Below are positions 44,875-57,300 of a stretch of DNA of 64,000 nt, piece by piece. The stretch covers positions 2,424,001 through 2,488,000 of the forward strand of contig NC_084790.1 of the NCBI RefSeq assembly GCF_028858725.1, read 5' to 3'. Source of the DNA: Colius striatus. Lineage: Eukaryota > Chordata > Aves > Coliiformes > Coliidae. The notes under the pieces were generated by a model. That model was not told where the DNA came from, did not search any database, and was given only the letters and a program-made list of their open reading frames with translations. A program made the translations under genes and the position numbers. Each line of letters begins with the position of its first letter. Position 1 is the first letter of the stretch.

Positions 44875-47428
44875 CACATCCACACAGGACTGTAACCACC
44901 AGGCAGAAGGAGCCACTCTTCAGCCTCAGTTACAATTTCAAAGCAACGTGCCAGGCTTGTTCCCCTGCTGAGATATTAACAAGCTGACTTGAAAAGAAGG
45001 AAATTTCATCTTGCACATCATTATCTTACTATCTGACTGCCTTTGTGCTTCCTCTTCCCACCTTTCTGTGGAGATGAATCAAGGGCCAAGGATATATTCA
45101 TGTAGCACAGGAAAAGAGCAAGAGTCTCAGGGAGGAGGTTCTGTTCATGAAGCCTCCCCAGGCCAAGGGCTGGCATGCTGTTACCTGCCAGAATGAGCAT
45201 GTTTAATTACCTGCATTAATATTCAGGCCATGAAGTCATCAGCATTTGTATTTATTCATTTTTATAAATGGCAGAAGCTTTGCAGAAGGCTGCTGCTGAC
45301 AGCACCTTCCCTCAAGGCCCTTCCTGCAAAGAAGCATTTGCCATTTTGCATACATACATTTCAATTACTTACAATGGGTTGATTGATTATGTGAAAGAAG
45401 ATGATTAATTAAGTGACAGTTGTAGGAATCAGCTGGGGTCAGAGTAAACACAGGGAAAAGACAAGTGGGTCGCTTGCAGTTCGATTTTTCACCTCAGATC
45501 AATGGTTCTCTGTCATTTCTTAGTACAGGGGGTGGGTTGAGCACTTTATTGGAACAGAGCATTGATAAAACAGAAGAAGGAACTTGGATAGATGCAGACA
45601 GTGCTCACTGAAAAACAAACCCCCCTATCTTCTCTGCTTCTGGTCTTAGAGCTACACTAGGCATTTCTTTCTCACCTATTTGCCATGACTGTGGAAGTTT
45701 AATGGCCCTGATCAAAGCTGAGAATGATGCTGGATCCTTTCTTGCATTCAAGAAGTTGAAGTCCTACTCTGTAGCACCAAAGCTGCTGCCCTGGTCTTGC
45801 TTCCAATGGCTCTGCTACTGTGTGACTGCAGGCAGCTGGTAACAAGCTGCCTTACTTCCTACAGCAGCTCCTCGTATTTCTCTGAGCTCAAACACAGTGA
45901 AGCTGTCCCTGTGCCTAACATCTGATTCAGTAAGGTTGCTGAGGTAGGAGTAGGATCATCTAAAGGGTCTGTGCAGCCTGGTGGAGTTGTCTGGGGGTCC
46001 AACCTCTGCTCAAAAAAATCAAACAGCAATAGTCTGTGTGCTTACAAACCGTGCCTGAGCTCGCATCAGATTCCCCCTGGGATGGAGGCTGCTCTAGTGT
46101 GCCAATATGGGATTGCTCCAGCTTGCTTTGCTGCCCTTGGCCTTTTGGACAGAACAGCAAGATTGCTATAAAGAGCTGGCAAACACCAAGTGATCTCTGG
46201 GCCACACAAGACATGAGTGAAGTGGGTAAAACCCACCCAGGGAGTGCACAGAACCACACAGGCTCTGAGAGTTCACACAATGATGCAAATCAAAGGGCTT
46301 TTCACTAGGAAAAAAGGTTACTGTTAGAGGGTGTCTGTAGAAGATTGCAGGAAGCCAAATCCAGCGTGTCTATGGATGGCAGCTGGCTCAGTATGCCTGT
46401 ACTTGTCATATGCCACAAGTGCTGTCAGGGACAAAGGCAATGAAAACCACCCCAGCTCTCAAAGACCCCAAAAAACCAGCTTCAAGTGTGAACCTCAGCA
46501 ATGCCCAACTTTGCCTGCAGAGCTTTCCTGCTACTGGAATGGATCAGAAACGTTTCCTTTCCGAGAGGGGATTTGGCATTTTGTACTGAAAATGTCAAAT
46601 TACTGCTGCCTAATTAGAGACTTTATCCTCAGAATTAAGTCCTAGAGTAGGCTGGGTGGAAATTTAAAAGCTCAGCTTGAGGTGCTGCATAATGAACAAA
46701 CAACTGTCAGGCCCAAACCTGGAGGATGCAAAGGGCAGAGTGAGAGTGTCTGATACTCACAGACAAGTAGACACATTAATATGCAGGTAAACAGTATTTT
46801 CTCAGTATACCCACTAATTATCTCAGGGATCACCTAATCTATGTCAGAATTCTCTTTGCTTTAGCTTGCTTCCAAGCTCCTAAACAAAAACAATCAGCAT
46901 GTTAGTCCTGATTGTCGTATCCAAGATCTCTTTCTTTAATGGATACAGGCAACCCTCTGAGACTTCGGCTTTCTGCTTACTGGGGGCAGGCATGCACGTG
47001 TGTCTGCACAGCCAAGAAACATCTGCACTGCTGGTGAGCACAACAGGTACAAGAAAAGGCACCAGCCCTGTTTATTCCTGAGGATTTCAGATTGGCTGCT
47101 ACATGCATTCTGAAGCCTTTCATGGTATGGCTGAAGGGACCAGATGTACCCAGGTGGATCATACAAGCTGTGGGTAAAATGAGATTAGTTTTGTCAACAG
47201 TATAATTCCCTGGGACATGACTCAGGTTGTTAAACCACTGCTCACTGTTAGCTCTGGGTGCTTTTGAAAGGTCTCAGGCAAATGCCTGAGGATTTCTCTT
47301 GTGCTGAAACCAGCTTTATCCTTGCAAGGGAGGGAGCACTTGTCTTCAATTGTGTATAAAGAGAAAAATAAGAATCAGAGTTTTGTTTCTAATTCTTTCA
47401 CCAATTCTTCTTTTCACTGTGAGCACAT
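44875..47428. other. Intergenic sequence, no gene found
   Basis: No coding or repeat feature recognised other than the AT-rich patch at 45190-45425. Confidence 0.55.
45190..45425. promoter_or_regulatory. Candidate conserved regulatory element with HOX/PBX-like sites
   Basis: Contains TTTAATTACC, GCATTAATATTCAGG, a PBX-HOX-like TGATTGAT (45380-45387) followed by TATG, and ATTAATTA (45404-45411). The sequence has no repeat homology. Function is inference. Confidence 0.3.
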
Positions 47429-47942
47429 TGAATCCCAGAATGGTGGGGGTTGGAAGGGACCTTTAGAGCTCATCCAGTGCAACCCCCTTGCAGAAGCAGC
47501 TCCCACCTAGATCAGGTCACACAGGAACGCGTCCAGATGGGTCTTGAAGAGCTCGAAGGAAGAAGCCTCCACACCCTCCCTGGGCAGCCTGGGCCAGGGC
47601 TCCCTCACCCCAGCACTGAAACAGTTTGGCCTTATGTTTAAATAGAACTGTTTGTGTTCCAGCTTCATCCCATCACCCCTTGTCCTGTCACTGGATACAA
47701 CAGACAAAAAGTGCTGCCCCAACCTCCTGACACCCACCAGTGAGATCTTGGTCACTATGAATGAGCTCCCCCCTCAGTCTCCTCCAGCCTGAGCAGCCCC
47801 AGGGCCCACAGCCTTTCCTCAGCAGGAACATGCTCCAGTGCCCTGAGCATCTTGCTGGCCCTGTGCTGGCCTCTCTGCAGCACTTCCCTGTCCCTCTGCA
47901 GCTGGGGAGCCCACAACTGGCCCCAGGACTCCAGATGAGGCC
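47429..47942 (-). mobile_element. CR1 LINE, 5'-truncated (minus)
   Basis: Starts AATCCCAGAATGGTGGGGGT and runs to CCAGGACTCCAGATGAGGCC. It is nearly colinear with the copy at 6325 over 500 bp, so the same subfamily. Confidence 0.94.
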
Positions 47943-50564
47943 ACATCCTTGTGTACTTCCATTCCCACTTGCATGGCATGGAAAACAGTATTTCCTGATG
48001 TTTTAAGAATGAATTCATGGGTTTGCAATGGTCAGCTGCAGGAGCCCCTGATGCCTGTAAATGAATGCAGTGCTTTGGATACATTCAGGAGGAAGCTGCC
48101 TATCCATCATCACGAAGCACCAGATGCTTTCCAGCCTGTGGGATTTTTTTGCAGCCCTCCACTTGTTCCAGCAGCAGCTCCCTCAAATGCTCCAGTACTA
48201 TTCTTTATGCCACCCTTGTAGTTAATGCTGACCAGTGATGCTGAGGAATACACGCTGCCTTCAGGATGTCAGATATGTTCATTAATTATCGCCCAACTGG
48301 CTAGAGGAATGATTACAAAGACCCAGGATTTTGATTTCCTTAAAGCCCACTTGGCAACGCCAGGAACTGAGGAACCTCATGTAGACATTTAATGAGCTAA
48401 ACCACTTCTGACAGCAATTACACAGCATCTCATACTTCTGTGCCTTCCTCAGACAGTGACCAAGGTCAAATCATAATTAGAGCTTATCAGGGAGCCCAAA
48501 TGAGTGAGATGCAGAGGGAGGCTTGCCTTCAGTTACATTTTCTTGCATTTTGACAGAAGGACACTGACAATATGCATTACACTTACAAACTGCTCAAAAG
48601 GCTGTATTGTTGTGAACTAAAGCAAACAAATCCCGAGCAAATCATTCCGAGTCCTCAGTCTGTGATCTTTGCCGTTTGACCGTTACCAGATACACTTTGC
48701 TCTGCTAATCAGCAACAATAACTATTCACTTCTGAACCTACAACATGTTTTCCTGCACTGCAGAAAGGGTACTTTGTGCTCTGCTGATCAGCTCTGCCTT
48801 ACACCATCCTCTCGCTGCAGGAGGCAAAGTCTCTGTGCAGCTCTCTCCAAAATGTGGTTACCTCCCCTTTGAAACAAGAACACTAAGGCAGTGGCAGCCA
48901 AAGTAGCCTGGATGTGTCCAAATAAGGTCAGAACCACATTTGTGTTATGGCTCTCCTGTAGAATAACAAAGGCTCAGATGGGCTGTAGGTGTAGCTTTGT
49001 GTCAGGGAGAGGTAAGCAAGAATTAGCAGACCTAAGAATGAAGCCTCCAGGTTTTCCCTTTCTCATTCCTGTGACCACCTTGTTGAACAGAAGCAGTGGG
49101 AGCTAATACATGAACGTGTCAAACCGAGGCCAGGATGAGTAGTTTGTTGGGATTTCAAATCAAAACATCTGAAGAAAACAATGCAGCACGTTTTCTTCCC
49201 TGCCCCTTTGGACTCTTGAGATGTGATTTAGTAGAATGAGGAGGCTGCTCCAGCACAGGGCATTACACCATTGAGCTTTCCTGAGATCAGCTTTGCTGAA
49301 GTGCCATTACAAAATTGTGCCATGAGGGTTTCTTTTTTCAAAGTGGTTTTAGGTGTCTGTGGCTAAAGTTTTTAGAGAAGTACCATGATTTTAGTGCCAA
49401 GTGACGCTAGGCAAGGCGCAACACCGTTTTTCTTTATTCCGAAGGGAAAACAAAATGAGAACTGAGCTCGGGTCCTTTGAGGTTTGCTTAGAATTTCTGG
49501 TACACTTGGGCAACATTCTTTTCATGGGATTATTTCATTCTGCTGTAAACAGGTTTTAATCTGTTGGTTTCTGGACTTTCTGAGACACGACAGCATTCCA
49601 GGAACTCAAATCAAAGCCGAAGCAGCACAGGACAGAGGTGGAAAGTCACAGTTAGTAAGAAGCCTGGCACAGACTTCTCTCAGAGAAGGCCTAAATTCTG
49701 GCTTGAGTGGACTTGTGGGCTGCTAGAAAGCCCTTCCATCACTAATAAGGTTTTCCAGGGCTCGGTGTTGATACCCATGTGTTCCATTCTATGATTACGG
49801 TCTCTCCTAGAAAGCAAAAGGGTTGTGACCACCTCTGTACCAATTTGCATGCCCCTGCTCCATCTGAAATTACTGCAGTAAGTAAACTGCTGCTGAGCTT
49901 TTAATAACTGAGCTGCACTGAGTTTATCCCAAGGAAGCTGTGGGAATGGGCAGGAACAAGCTCCCTGGGATGCTCAGTTCATGGTGGGGCTGTCAGGGGA
50001 CTCACTCCCATTTCTATGATACAGAAGATGTTGGTCTCAGTAAGCATGAATAAGCTATTAATTAAAGAATAAACAACCTATGGACTGAAAAGTTATAGGA
50101 TTAGGTTAATAACAGCTGCTGAAGTTAGCAGACACTTGCCATGGGATACTGTCTATGCATTCCTGGGCCTTGGTGAGTGAGCTGAGGAAGGAGACGGCCA
50201 TTCAGCACTGCTCTGTGTCACACACTGCTTGAGAATAGAATTTCAATATCCTTGTTCCCTTTGTATTCCCCAGCATGGACTGACTGACACTAATGGAGCA
50301 TATTCACCAGCCCACATGGGATACTATCGATGGTCCACTGGCTGCAGAGGTGTTTCACACACCTTCTCTCCACAGGCATCTATCTTGTTGAATAGTGTGC
50401 TTGGAATGTGTTGAGAAATGCCAAAGAAATGTAAACAGGGGGGCTGACAAGGAGGAAATGCCATGTCTTGGCTGTGTTCTGCTTTGTGTTTGGAAAACTG
50501 AGCATGCATGCTGGCTACAAAGGTTTGCCTCCGTGCCACTCTGTTGAACGTGACTTGGATATAG
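47943..50564. other. Intergenic sequence, no gene found
   Basis: No gene recognised. An AT-rich patch near 48255-48500 is noted separately. A CCATTCTATGATT at about 49783-49795 resembles a CR1 tail but has no body. Confidence 0.5.
48255..48500. promoter_or_regulatory. Candidate conserved non-coding element
   Basis: Contains ATTAATTA (48281-48288), GCAATTACAC and ATCATAATTAGAGC within 250 bp, with no repeat homology. Speculative. Confidence 0.25.
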
Positions 50565-50690
50565 ACTCACAGAATCATTTTGGTTGGAGAAGACCTTTAT
50601 GCTCATGGAGTCCAGCCTCTGCCTTCATCCTGCCAAGCCCACCACTAACCCATGGCCCTCAGCAAATATCCCTACTTGTCACAAGATTAG
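50565..50690 (-). mobile_element. CR1 LINE 3' fragment (minus)
   Basis: ACTCACAGAATCATTTTGGT then GGAGAAGACCTTTATG...GAGTCCAGCC, and CCCATGGCCCTCAG. Same general family as the copy at 5354; the right edge is unclear. Confidence 0.82.
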
Positions 50691-52092
50691 GAGCTCAGGC
50701 AGAGGTCAGTCTTGGAGGGGAGCACAGGACAGTGTGCCCAGAGAGCACCTGCAGTGCCATACTCTGCCTGCTCTGCCCAGATCGTGACCTGGTTGGTGGT
50801 TGGCTCTTACCTCTTATCTTGAGGTCTCTTCTGCAGGGAGGCTCTGGGGTTTCTCTTGTGATCTGTGCTGGAATCACTTTCAGGTTTGCTTTCATCAGCA
50901 AGTCTAAGCACAGATTGATCAGCTTGGAAAAGACTCTTGTTAAATGTGTTTGAGGCAAATATTTACTAAACAGAACAGATCATGCAAAGCCACCTTAAAA
51001 TATGACACCTTTTTTCCAATAGATATTAAATAAACATTGCTAGCAGCCACCAAACCTAAGAGCTAATGGAAACTCCCTGGTATTAATTGCTTGGTTTAGT
51101 ACCAGAGGCAGCTTATGAAAACATACAGGGATTTTCTCATTTATACATCATATCTACTACTTCTCTTTTTCTCCTGTTTGATATACAACAGACTGCACAT
51201 TTGTTTGCTAATTTCTGATTCACAGCACTAAATAATCAGATTGATGCTCAGTCCAAGTGCTTCCAAAAGGTATCTGGTATCTTCATATAGATCTTATGAC
51301 AACAAAAGTACAAAAAGGGTAAAAAAATGAAAGGATAGATAAAAATTAACAGCTGTGCTTGCAAATCTGTGTTATTTTTCTTGGCAAACTATTACTATTT
51401 GCATTTGTTATTCATCTGGCACGTCTTAAATTGCAAGGGCAAAGAAAAAACCCAGCTTTGCCTAGTCACAGTTTGGTCCTCCAACTCAGTTTCTCTTGGG
51501 AGGCGTGTCAGCCCTTGCAGATTTGGAGAGCAGAACTGCCTTTTACAAAGCATGCTTGAAAGTATGAAGATGTGGTTTTGATCTTTTCCTGGTAAGTCAA
51601 CTTTAGGAGCAGGTCTCACTTCCTTGGCCCCACAGCTTCCTACTGCTGGCTATTCCCTTCCATCTGCAGAAGTTTCTCTTGGACATTTAGCTTCTATGGC
51701 TGGAAAGATGTGGGGTTTTATTCTCCCCAAATACAAATGATTTGCCCATCGCTTCATCCACTTTCTCAACCCCTAAGAGCTTCAGGCTCTTTTGGGAAAT
51801 CTTGTGCCTCCTGAGAGCTTGTCTTTAGAAAAGTGTTTTTCCAAGGCCAAACAGGCCCATCTCCAGCTTAACTCTAGAGGTAGCTACATCTCTGGAAGAG
51901 TTTATCCCCTCCCAGCAGCTTAGAGGAGTGTGAGAAAAGAGAGAGAGAGAAGTGTAAAGAGAGGAGAGACAAAAAACCAGAAATTATGAACACTGGGAGA
52001 GAGGCTCACAGAGGAAAAGACAGAAAGGAACTGAAATTGCAATGGCTCATCTCACGTTTGCATGATGCTGGTGTTTGTTGCAGGGTAGTTGC
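50691..52092. other. Intergenic sequence, no gene found
   Basis: Unique sequence, AT-rich around 51000-51350, with a GA-rich tract at 51931-51977. No gene recognised. Confidence 0.5.
51931..51977 (+). repeat. GA-rich simple repeat
   Basis: TGAGAAAAGAGAGAGAGAGA followed by further purine-rich sequence to about 51977. Confidence 0.8.
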
Positions 52093-52400
52093 TGAATCAC
52101 AAAACTGGAGAATGGTGGGGGCTGGAAGGGACCTAGACATCATCCAGTCTTGGTGGCCCTGTGCTGGCCTCTCTGCAGCACTTCCCTGTCCCTCTGCAGC
52201 TGGGGAGCCCACAACTGGCCCCAGGACTCCAGATGAGGCCTCAGCACATGTGGCAGAGCAGAGCAAAGGGGAGCAGAAGCTCCCTGGCCCTGCTGCCCAC
52301 ACTCTGCTGGATGCCCCCAGGCTGCCACTGGCTTCTTGCCCACGAGGCCACGTTGCTGCTCATGGGCAGTTTATTATCCCCCAGCACTGCCAGGTCACTA
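52093..52400 (-). mobile_element. CR1 LINE with internal deletion (minus)
   Basis: About 50 bp of CR1 3' end (GAATGGTGGGGGCTGGAAGG to CATCCAGTC, ending near 52149) joins directly to an inner CR1 block (GGCCCTGTGCTGGCCTCTCT onward). Compared with the copies at 6325 and 47429, about 400 bp between these blocks is missing. It continues through CATGTGGCAGAGCAGAG to CAGCACTGCCAGGTCACTA. Confidence 0.92.
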
Positions 52401-53099
52401 GGAAGTATCCCTAAGACAAAGAAGATGAACACCTTGTCTCTGCTTGGTACCTGGTTGCATCTCTGTGTGAGCAAGACTTGTCACATTTGAATTCCACCAG
52501 CTCTGGGTCAGTTGGTTACTTCATGGCTCTGCCATTGAAGAAACACTCCCATAAAGATCTTACCACTGAGAACAGCAGGCTGCCAGGCTGAGGAACCAGT
52601 CTCACACACCACTCCCATTAGGCACCCAGACAGAGACTTTCCCCAGGGAAGTGATGCCACCACTCGATTTGTCATAGAAAATCAGTCCCACCTCAGACAG
52701 ATCTACACAGGACACTTTCTGAAATGTGAAGCAGATTTAACTATCCAAAGGCTTAGGAGACGCTTCCCGGCAGGATGCTCTTGCTGTGCCGGAGTACTGT
52801 GAGCTCCCTGATGCTCCATGTCATGACACTGCTCTCTGTGGTCTTGCTTCTCTCTTCTTTGCCACACTAGAAGACATTTGCCTTCATAGTTAGGCAGTTT
52901 GCCATCATTAACGGTCAAAGGCCCTTAGCCAACTACAAAGGAGACACAGGAAGGTCTCCTGCCTCATGTGCACACTTGAAGTGTGGTAGTTGGACATATT
53001 TGGTGCTTAGTTTTCAGCTGGAGTATTGACATAATTGTCCCTGTGTATACTTGGTTGGTTTTCATCACTTTCAGCCATTGCTAAGCAGCAAATGTCTCA
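52401..53099. other. Intergenic sequence, no gene found
   Basis: Unique sequence between two CR1 copies with no recognised feature. Confidence 0.5.
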
Positions 53100-53441
53100 A
53101 GACTATGACACTGTCAGCACTTATAAATATCTAAAGGGTGGGTGGCAGAAGGATGGGGCCAGTCTTCTTTCTGTAGAGGCCAGTGACAGGACAAGGGGCA
53201 CACGCTGGAACACAAGAAGTTCTACTTAAAGACAAGGAGAAACTTTTTTGGTGCTGAGGTGAGGGAGCCCTGGCCCAGGCTGCCCAGGGAGGGTGTGGAG
53301 GCTCCTTCTCAGGAGGTTTCCAAACCCACCTGGACACGTTCCTGAGCCCCCTGATCAATGAGAACCTGCTTTAGCAGGCAGTTGGGCTGGATGAGCTCTA
53401 GAGATCCCTTCCAGCTGCCACCATTCTGTATGATTCTGTGA
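53100..53441 (+). mobile_element. CR1 LINE, 5'-truncated (plus)
   Basis: ATAAATATCTAAAGGGTGGG, AGTGACAGGACAAGGGGCA, GCTGCCCAGGGAGGGTGTGG, and the end CATTCTGTATGATTCTGTGA with the duplicated CR1 tail octamer. Confidence 0.94.
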
Positions 53442-55024
53442 TCAACATGAAGCAGTTCAGCTGCTGGAGCTGAGAGAGATTGCTGTGGACAAAGGAAGTT
53501 GCATGCAAAGGTTCAGCAAATAAGGTTGGTAAAGCAGTGTGGAATATTTTGAGATAGAGGAAAACACTTTAGATTGGCAAAGTACTGAAATTACCTGTAG
53601 CTGAGTTAACTGAGATACCTACAGCTGAGACACCTATAGCTGACTGATTCCTGTGTGGTTTTGCTCAGTGGACAAGACTGTATCTGACAGGACTCCGCTG
53701 TACCAGTCGCATCAGCAGCAAAATCAACTCCCTCTTCTGCATCTGCTGTCAAAGCTTCCACACTACCGCTTCAGATGCACTTCGATTTCAGTGCTGAGAA
53801 CTTGTGAGTGAGAATGCACACGGGTTTTGAAGCCAGGGAATGTGGGCACAGGAGACGTTTGCTCCTAAAGGAGAAACGCTAACAGGGGAGTGGATTGTCA
53901 GAGAGTATTTTCTCTTGTTACTAGTAGAAATATTTTATAGAGGCCAAGATTGGTGGTAATTAGCTGTTTCTCATTTGTGAGCCAACAGGCAGCTGAGCAT
54001 GAACCATGCCTGTGTTCTGTCCTAAATGGTTTGTTTTCGTGTCTCTGTGCTGATTCTTTTGAATACTACAGGAACTCAACATTTGCAGTCTGTTTAGATT
54101 TGTAAGAGCACTCTATGACTGTCAAACAGCAGTATGCAGTCGACTTGCACACAGCAAGATAATGCTCTACCCAAAGGAAATCAGATCATTCAGATGGCGG
54201 GCAAAGGGCAGAGCTGAGACGTGAGATTTCCTGACACAACCCCTTGCAAAGCGACAAAGGACTGAGGAATGCCAAATCAAAACACTACTTGGTTAGGCAA
54301 GGGGCTGGTGGCTGCTGAAGACATGATGGTTTTTCAGATGTCTTAGCTTAAGGGAATCTAGAGACTTGGAAGTTTAATGCAAAGGAGCACCAGTGCTCCA
54401 GGGGAAAAACAAAGAGGCAAAATGATAATAGAGGTAGAGCAATAATCAGAAGGATCAAGCACACCAAATGGCACCATTTCCTGGGCACCACACAGCTCCA
54501 AAGAAACAGCAAATAACGTGCTCTTGTAAAACAGACACGCTTTGCCATGCAAAAAAATGTAAGGCTGGCACTAGGCATAACAAGACCATGATTTATCCAG
54601 GCATTGCAATGATTGGACTAATAAAAACAAACTTACAGAGATGCACGTATCCAGAGGGTGTGGGTGTCTGCTCACCACTGCCCTGACTAAAAACCACATT
54701 ATTAAATCACAGCACTTGGAGGCTGCAAAGTCAAATCACAGCAAAAGGTTTGAGGCTGATGGCTTTGGAGCAAATGATCTCATTTCATTCCTGGCAGGGT
54801 GGAAGTCTAAAAGGTCTGGAAGGGGATAAAAACATCACAAAAGATACTGGAGGCAAATGGGTTCTTGTACTGGAAGAGTAGTGTGTCTGAAACGTGTCAT
54901 CTGCCGTAAACACTTGTGTGGGTGACGTCAGAGGGACGACTGACATTTGGCACCATGCTTAATTATCAGTGTACCTATCAAATCTTCATTTCTAGACCAC
55001 TGTGGCTGCAGTTGCAGCAGAATT
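53442..55024. other. Intergenic sequence, no gene found
   Basis: Unique sequence. No exon, RNA gene or repeat recognised. Confidence 0.5.
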
Positions 55025-55455
55025 TCAGGGCCACAGGGATGCTGAAGGGAGTGGAGCATCTGCCTTGTGCTGAAAGGCTGAGGGAGCTGGGGCTCTGCAG
55101 CTGGGAGAAGAGGAGCCTGAGGGGTGAGCTCATTCATGTTCCAAATGCATCAAGGGTGGGTGTGAGGAGGCTGGAGCCAGGCTGTGCTCAGGGATGGCCA
55201 ATGACAGCACAAGGGGCAATGGGGACAAGCTGGAACAGAAGAGGTTCCAAAGCAACACAAGGCAGAATTTGTTCCCTGCTGAGGTGAGGGAGCACTGGCA
55301 GGGGCTGCCCAGATGGGCTGTGGAGGCTCCTTGTCTGGAGCCATCCCAACCCCAGCTGGATGAGTTCCTGTGTGCCCTGATCTAGGTGGTGCTCTGGCAG
55401 CGGGGTTGCATTGGATGAGCTTTGCAGGTCCCTTCTAACCCTTGGGATCCTGTGA
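55025..55455 (+). mobile_element. CR1 LINE, 5'-truncated (plus)
   Basis: Contains GAGGGAGCTGGGGCTCTGCA, TCATTCATGTTCCAAATGCA and the end GGTCCCTTCTAACCCTTGGG then TCCTGTGA. Closest to the copies at 8077 and 10081. Confidence 0.94.
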
Positions 55456-56149
55456 TTTCACAGCAAGCACCAACAGGAAACTAGAAAACTGCTTGATTTA
55501 TCTAGAGCCAATCAAAACAACCAGTAAGAGATGATTGCACATACCTCCAGGATCATCCTGGGCATGTAGGAAGCAGCAGATGTTTTGAAAGAGCACAGGG
55601 GACATTTTTGAGTGACAATACACTGTTGATAAGACACCAAAGCTTAGTGCAAGACCATGAGGCAGTGCCATGCAACCCTTCCCCTGCAAACAATGGCATC
55701 CTCAGCAATTACACCTTAACATTGCAGCTAAGGTCCTGCAGTAAGCAGTTGCACTGTGCCCTGTGTGCTTTAAAACCTCTGCCTGAGCACACTGAACCTT
55801 CATTTCAGTCCATTTTGCAGTGAGCCATGACAGATTTCCATTTCAGACGGTCCATTTGAAGCATCTTTGATATTCGTTTCACTTCGCTGTCAGAAAGCAA
55901 AAAAGGCACTTTCCATTCAAATAGATGCTGCATCTTGGCCATCCTCCTGTAGCCTCTCCTTCTAATGCAAGAGGACCCTTAACTTAGTGGTCAAACCTGG
56001 AAAGACTTTATGCCCTTAGTGCAATTTGTGAGCTCGAAAGTAAATTGAAACAGAAGAAATGAACTCTTCAGAGCAACTCTTGATTCCTTTCTGTTTGATC
56101 ATTCGTTCTGCTTCCTTTTCCCTCGGGTCCTGATTGTTAATGTTACAGG

Positions 56150-56460
56150 TCATGGAACTTTATTAAAATAATACACCAGGAAGATGGTATTAATGAATAA
56201 TAAAAGTTTTATATATCTCCTTTCAATAATTGAAGTTAATTATGGACGATGCTATTACACTAAATACCAGATTAATTAGTAAAGATGGGATTGCTGACAG
56301 GAAAGTGTCACTGCAACGTTATCCTGCCTTGGAAGGTGCCTATTAATTAACACTTAAAACCCAACTTGGAATCATAATAGAGTTTTATTACAGTCCTTGC
56401 CATTCCCACATATGCTGATTAATTATCTCTCATTAACCAGTTTACTGGAAAGAGTATTGC
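56150..56460. promoter_or_regulatory. Candidate conserved enhancer, dense ATTAATTA sites
   Basis: Four TTAATTA-type homeodomain sites in 190 bp: TTAATTA 56236-56242, ATTAATTA 56271-56278, 56342-56349 and 56418-56425. The flanks are AT-rich, non-repetitive and carry GATTAATTAG and CTCATTAACC. This texture is typical of deeply conserved developmental enhancers, but conservation itself cannot be seen here. Confidence 0.35.
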
Positions 56461-57149
56461 AGAGCTGCTGACCTAGCGTGGCCTGCACACAGACATTTTA
56501 TCAGCCCTCACAAGAGGGGTCAGAAGCTCCTCTAACCCCTGCCCCATCTCCCTGCAGCTGGACTTGAGTAGCTGCTCGTCATTTAGACACAGAGGCTGTC
56601 TCTTGCTGGGCTGGGTGGCAGAGTCAGGTCCTGGGGAGGACCTCAGTGCCCCAAACAACATGAGAACCAAGACAGGGTTTAGACAGCTCAAAGAACCTTT
56701 TACCTCATGCTGTTTTCCTTTGGCATAAATCAGCATTTTCCACCAGAAGTAAAGAGCTCCTTGAGCTGATTACACAGACCATAAACTCAGCCCTGAGGAA
56801 AGCTTGGAGTCCTGATGAAGCCCAGAGTGGGCTTGTTCTCGGTGTCTTGGTGATGAACTTCACAGAAGAGATCTCAGGGGGCTTCCAAGCAGAGTAGTGT
56901 AGGCTTATCAAAGGAAACCTTTAACATCACACTCACTCCCACCCAGGCTAAGCTCTGGACAGTTGCTTTTTTTAGTTTTCCACTGGAGAAATCACTTCTG
57001 TGCCTTTTGGGGCCAAACTGAAATCCCACACAATGACTTGGCCATTGCACCGAGTGTACAGACGGGGAGTGAATCTGAGCATGTGTGGCAGCTCAAGAGC
57101 TGCTCCAACACTTGAATTCACATTCGAGAAGTGAGCCAGAAAAATGTTG

Positions 57150-57300
57150 CCGTGCAAGAAATTATCAAGTAACTGAGGCCCTGCAGATAAAACCCATTAG
57201 TGCTGTGGAATGTGGCTCTGCATTAACTTAATCTCCACGTCAAAGAACTGGTTACATTTGTAATTTATTTCAGCGAGCATCCAGAGCTGTTTAAAACAGG
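57150..57300. promoter_or_regulatory. Candidate conserved non-coding element
   Basis: Contains CCATTAGTGCTG, GCATTAACTTAATCTCC and TGTAATTTATTTCAGC with no repeat homology. Speculative. Confidence 0.2.

Noticed and set aside
44355..44987. 210-codon plus open frame and overlapping 147- and 163-codon frames
   Set aside because: Created by the 51-bp minisatellite, whose length is a multiple of three; open on both strands and in several frames.
49783..49795. CCATTCTATGATT, a CR1-tail-like word
   Set aside because: No CR1 body upstream, so too short to call.
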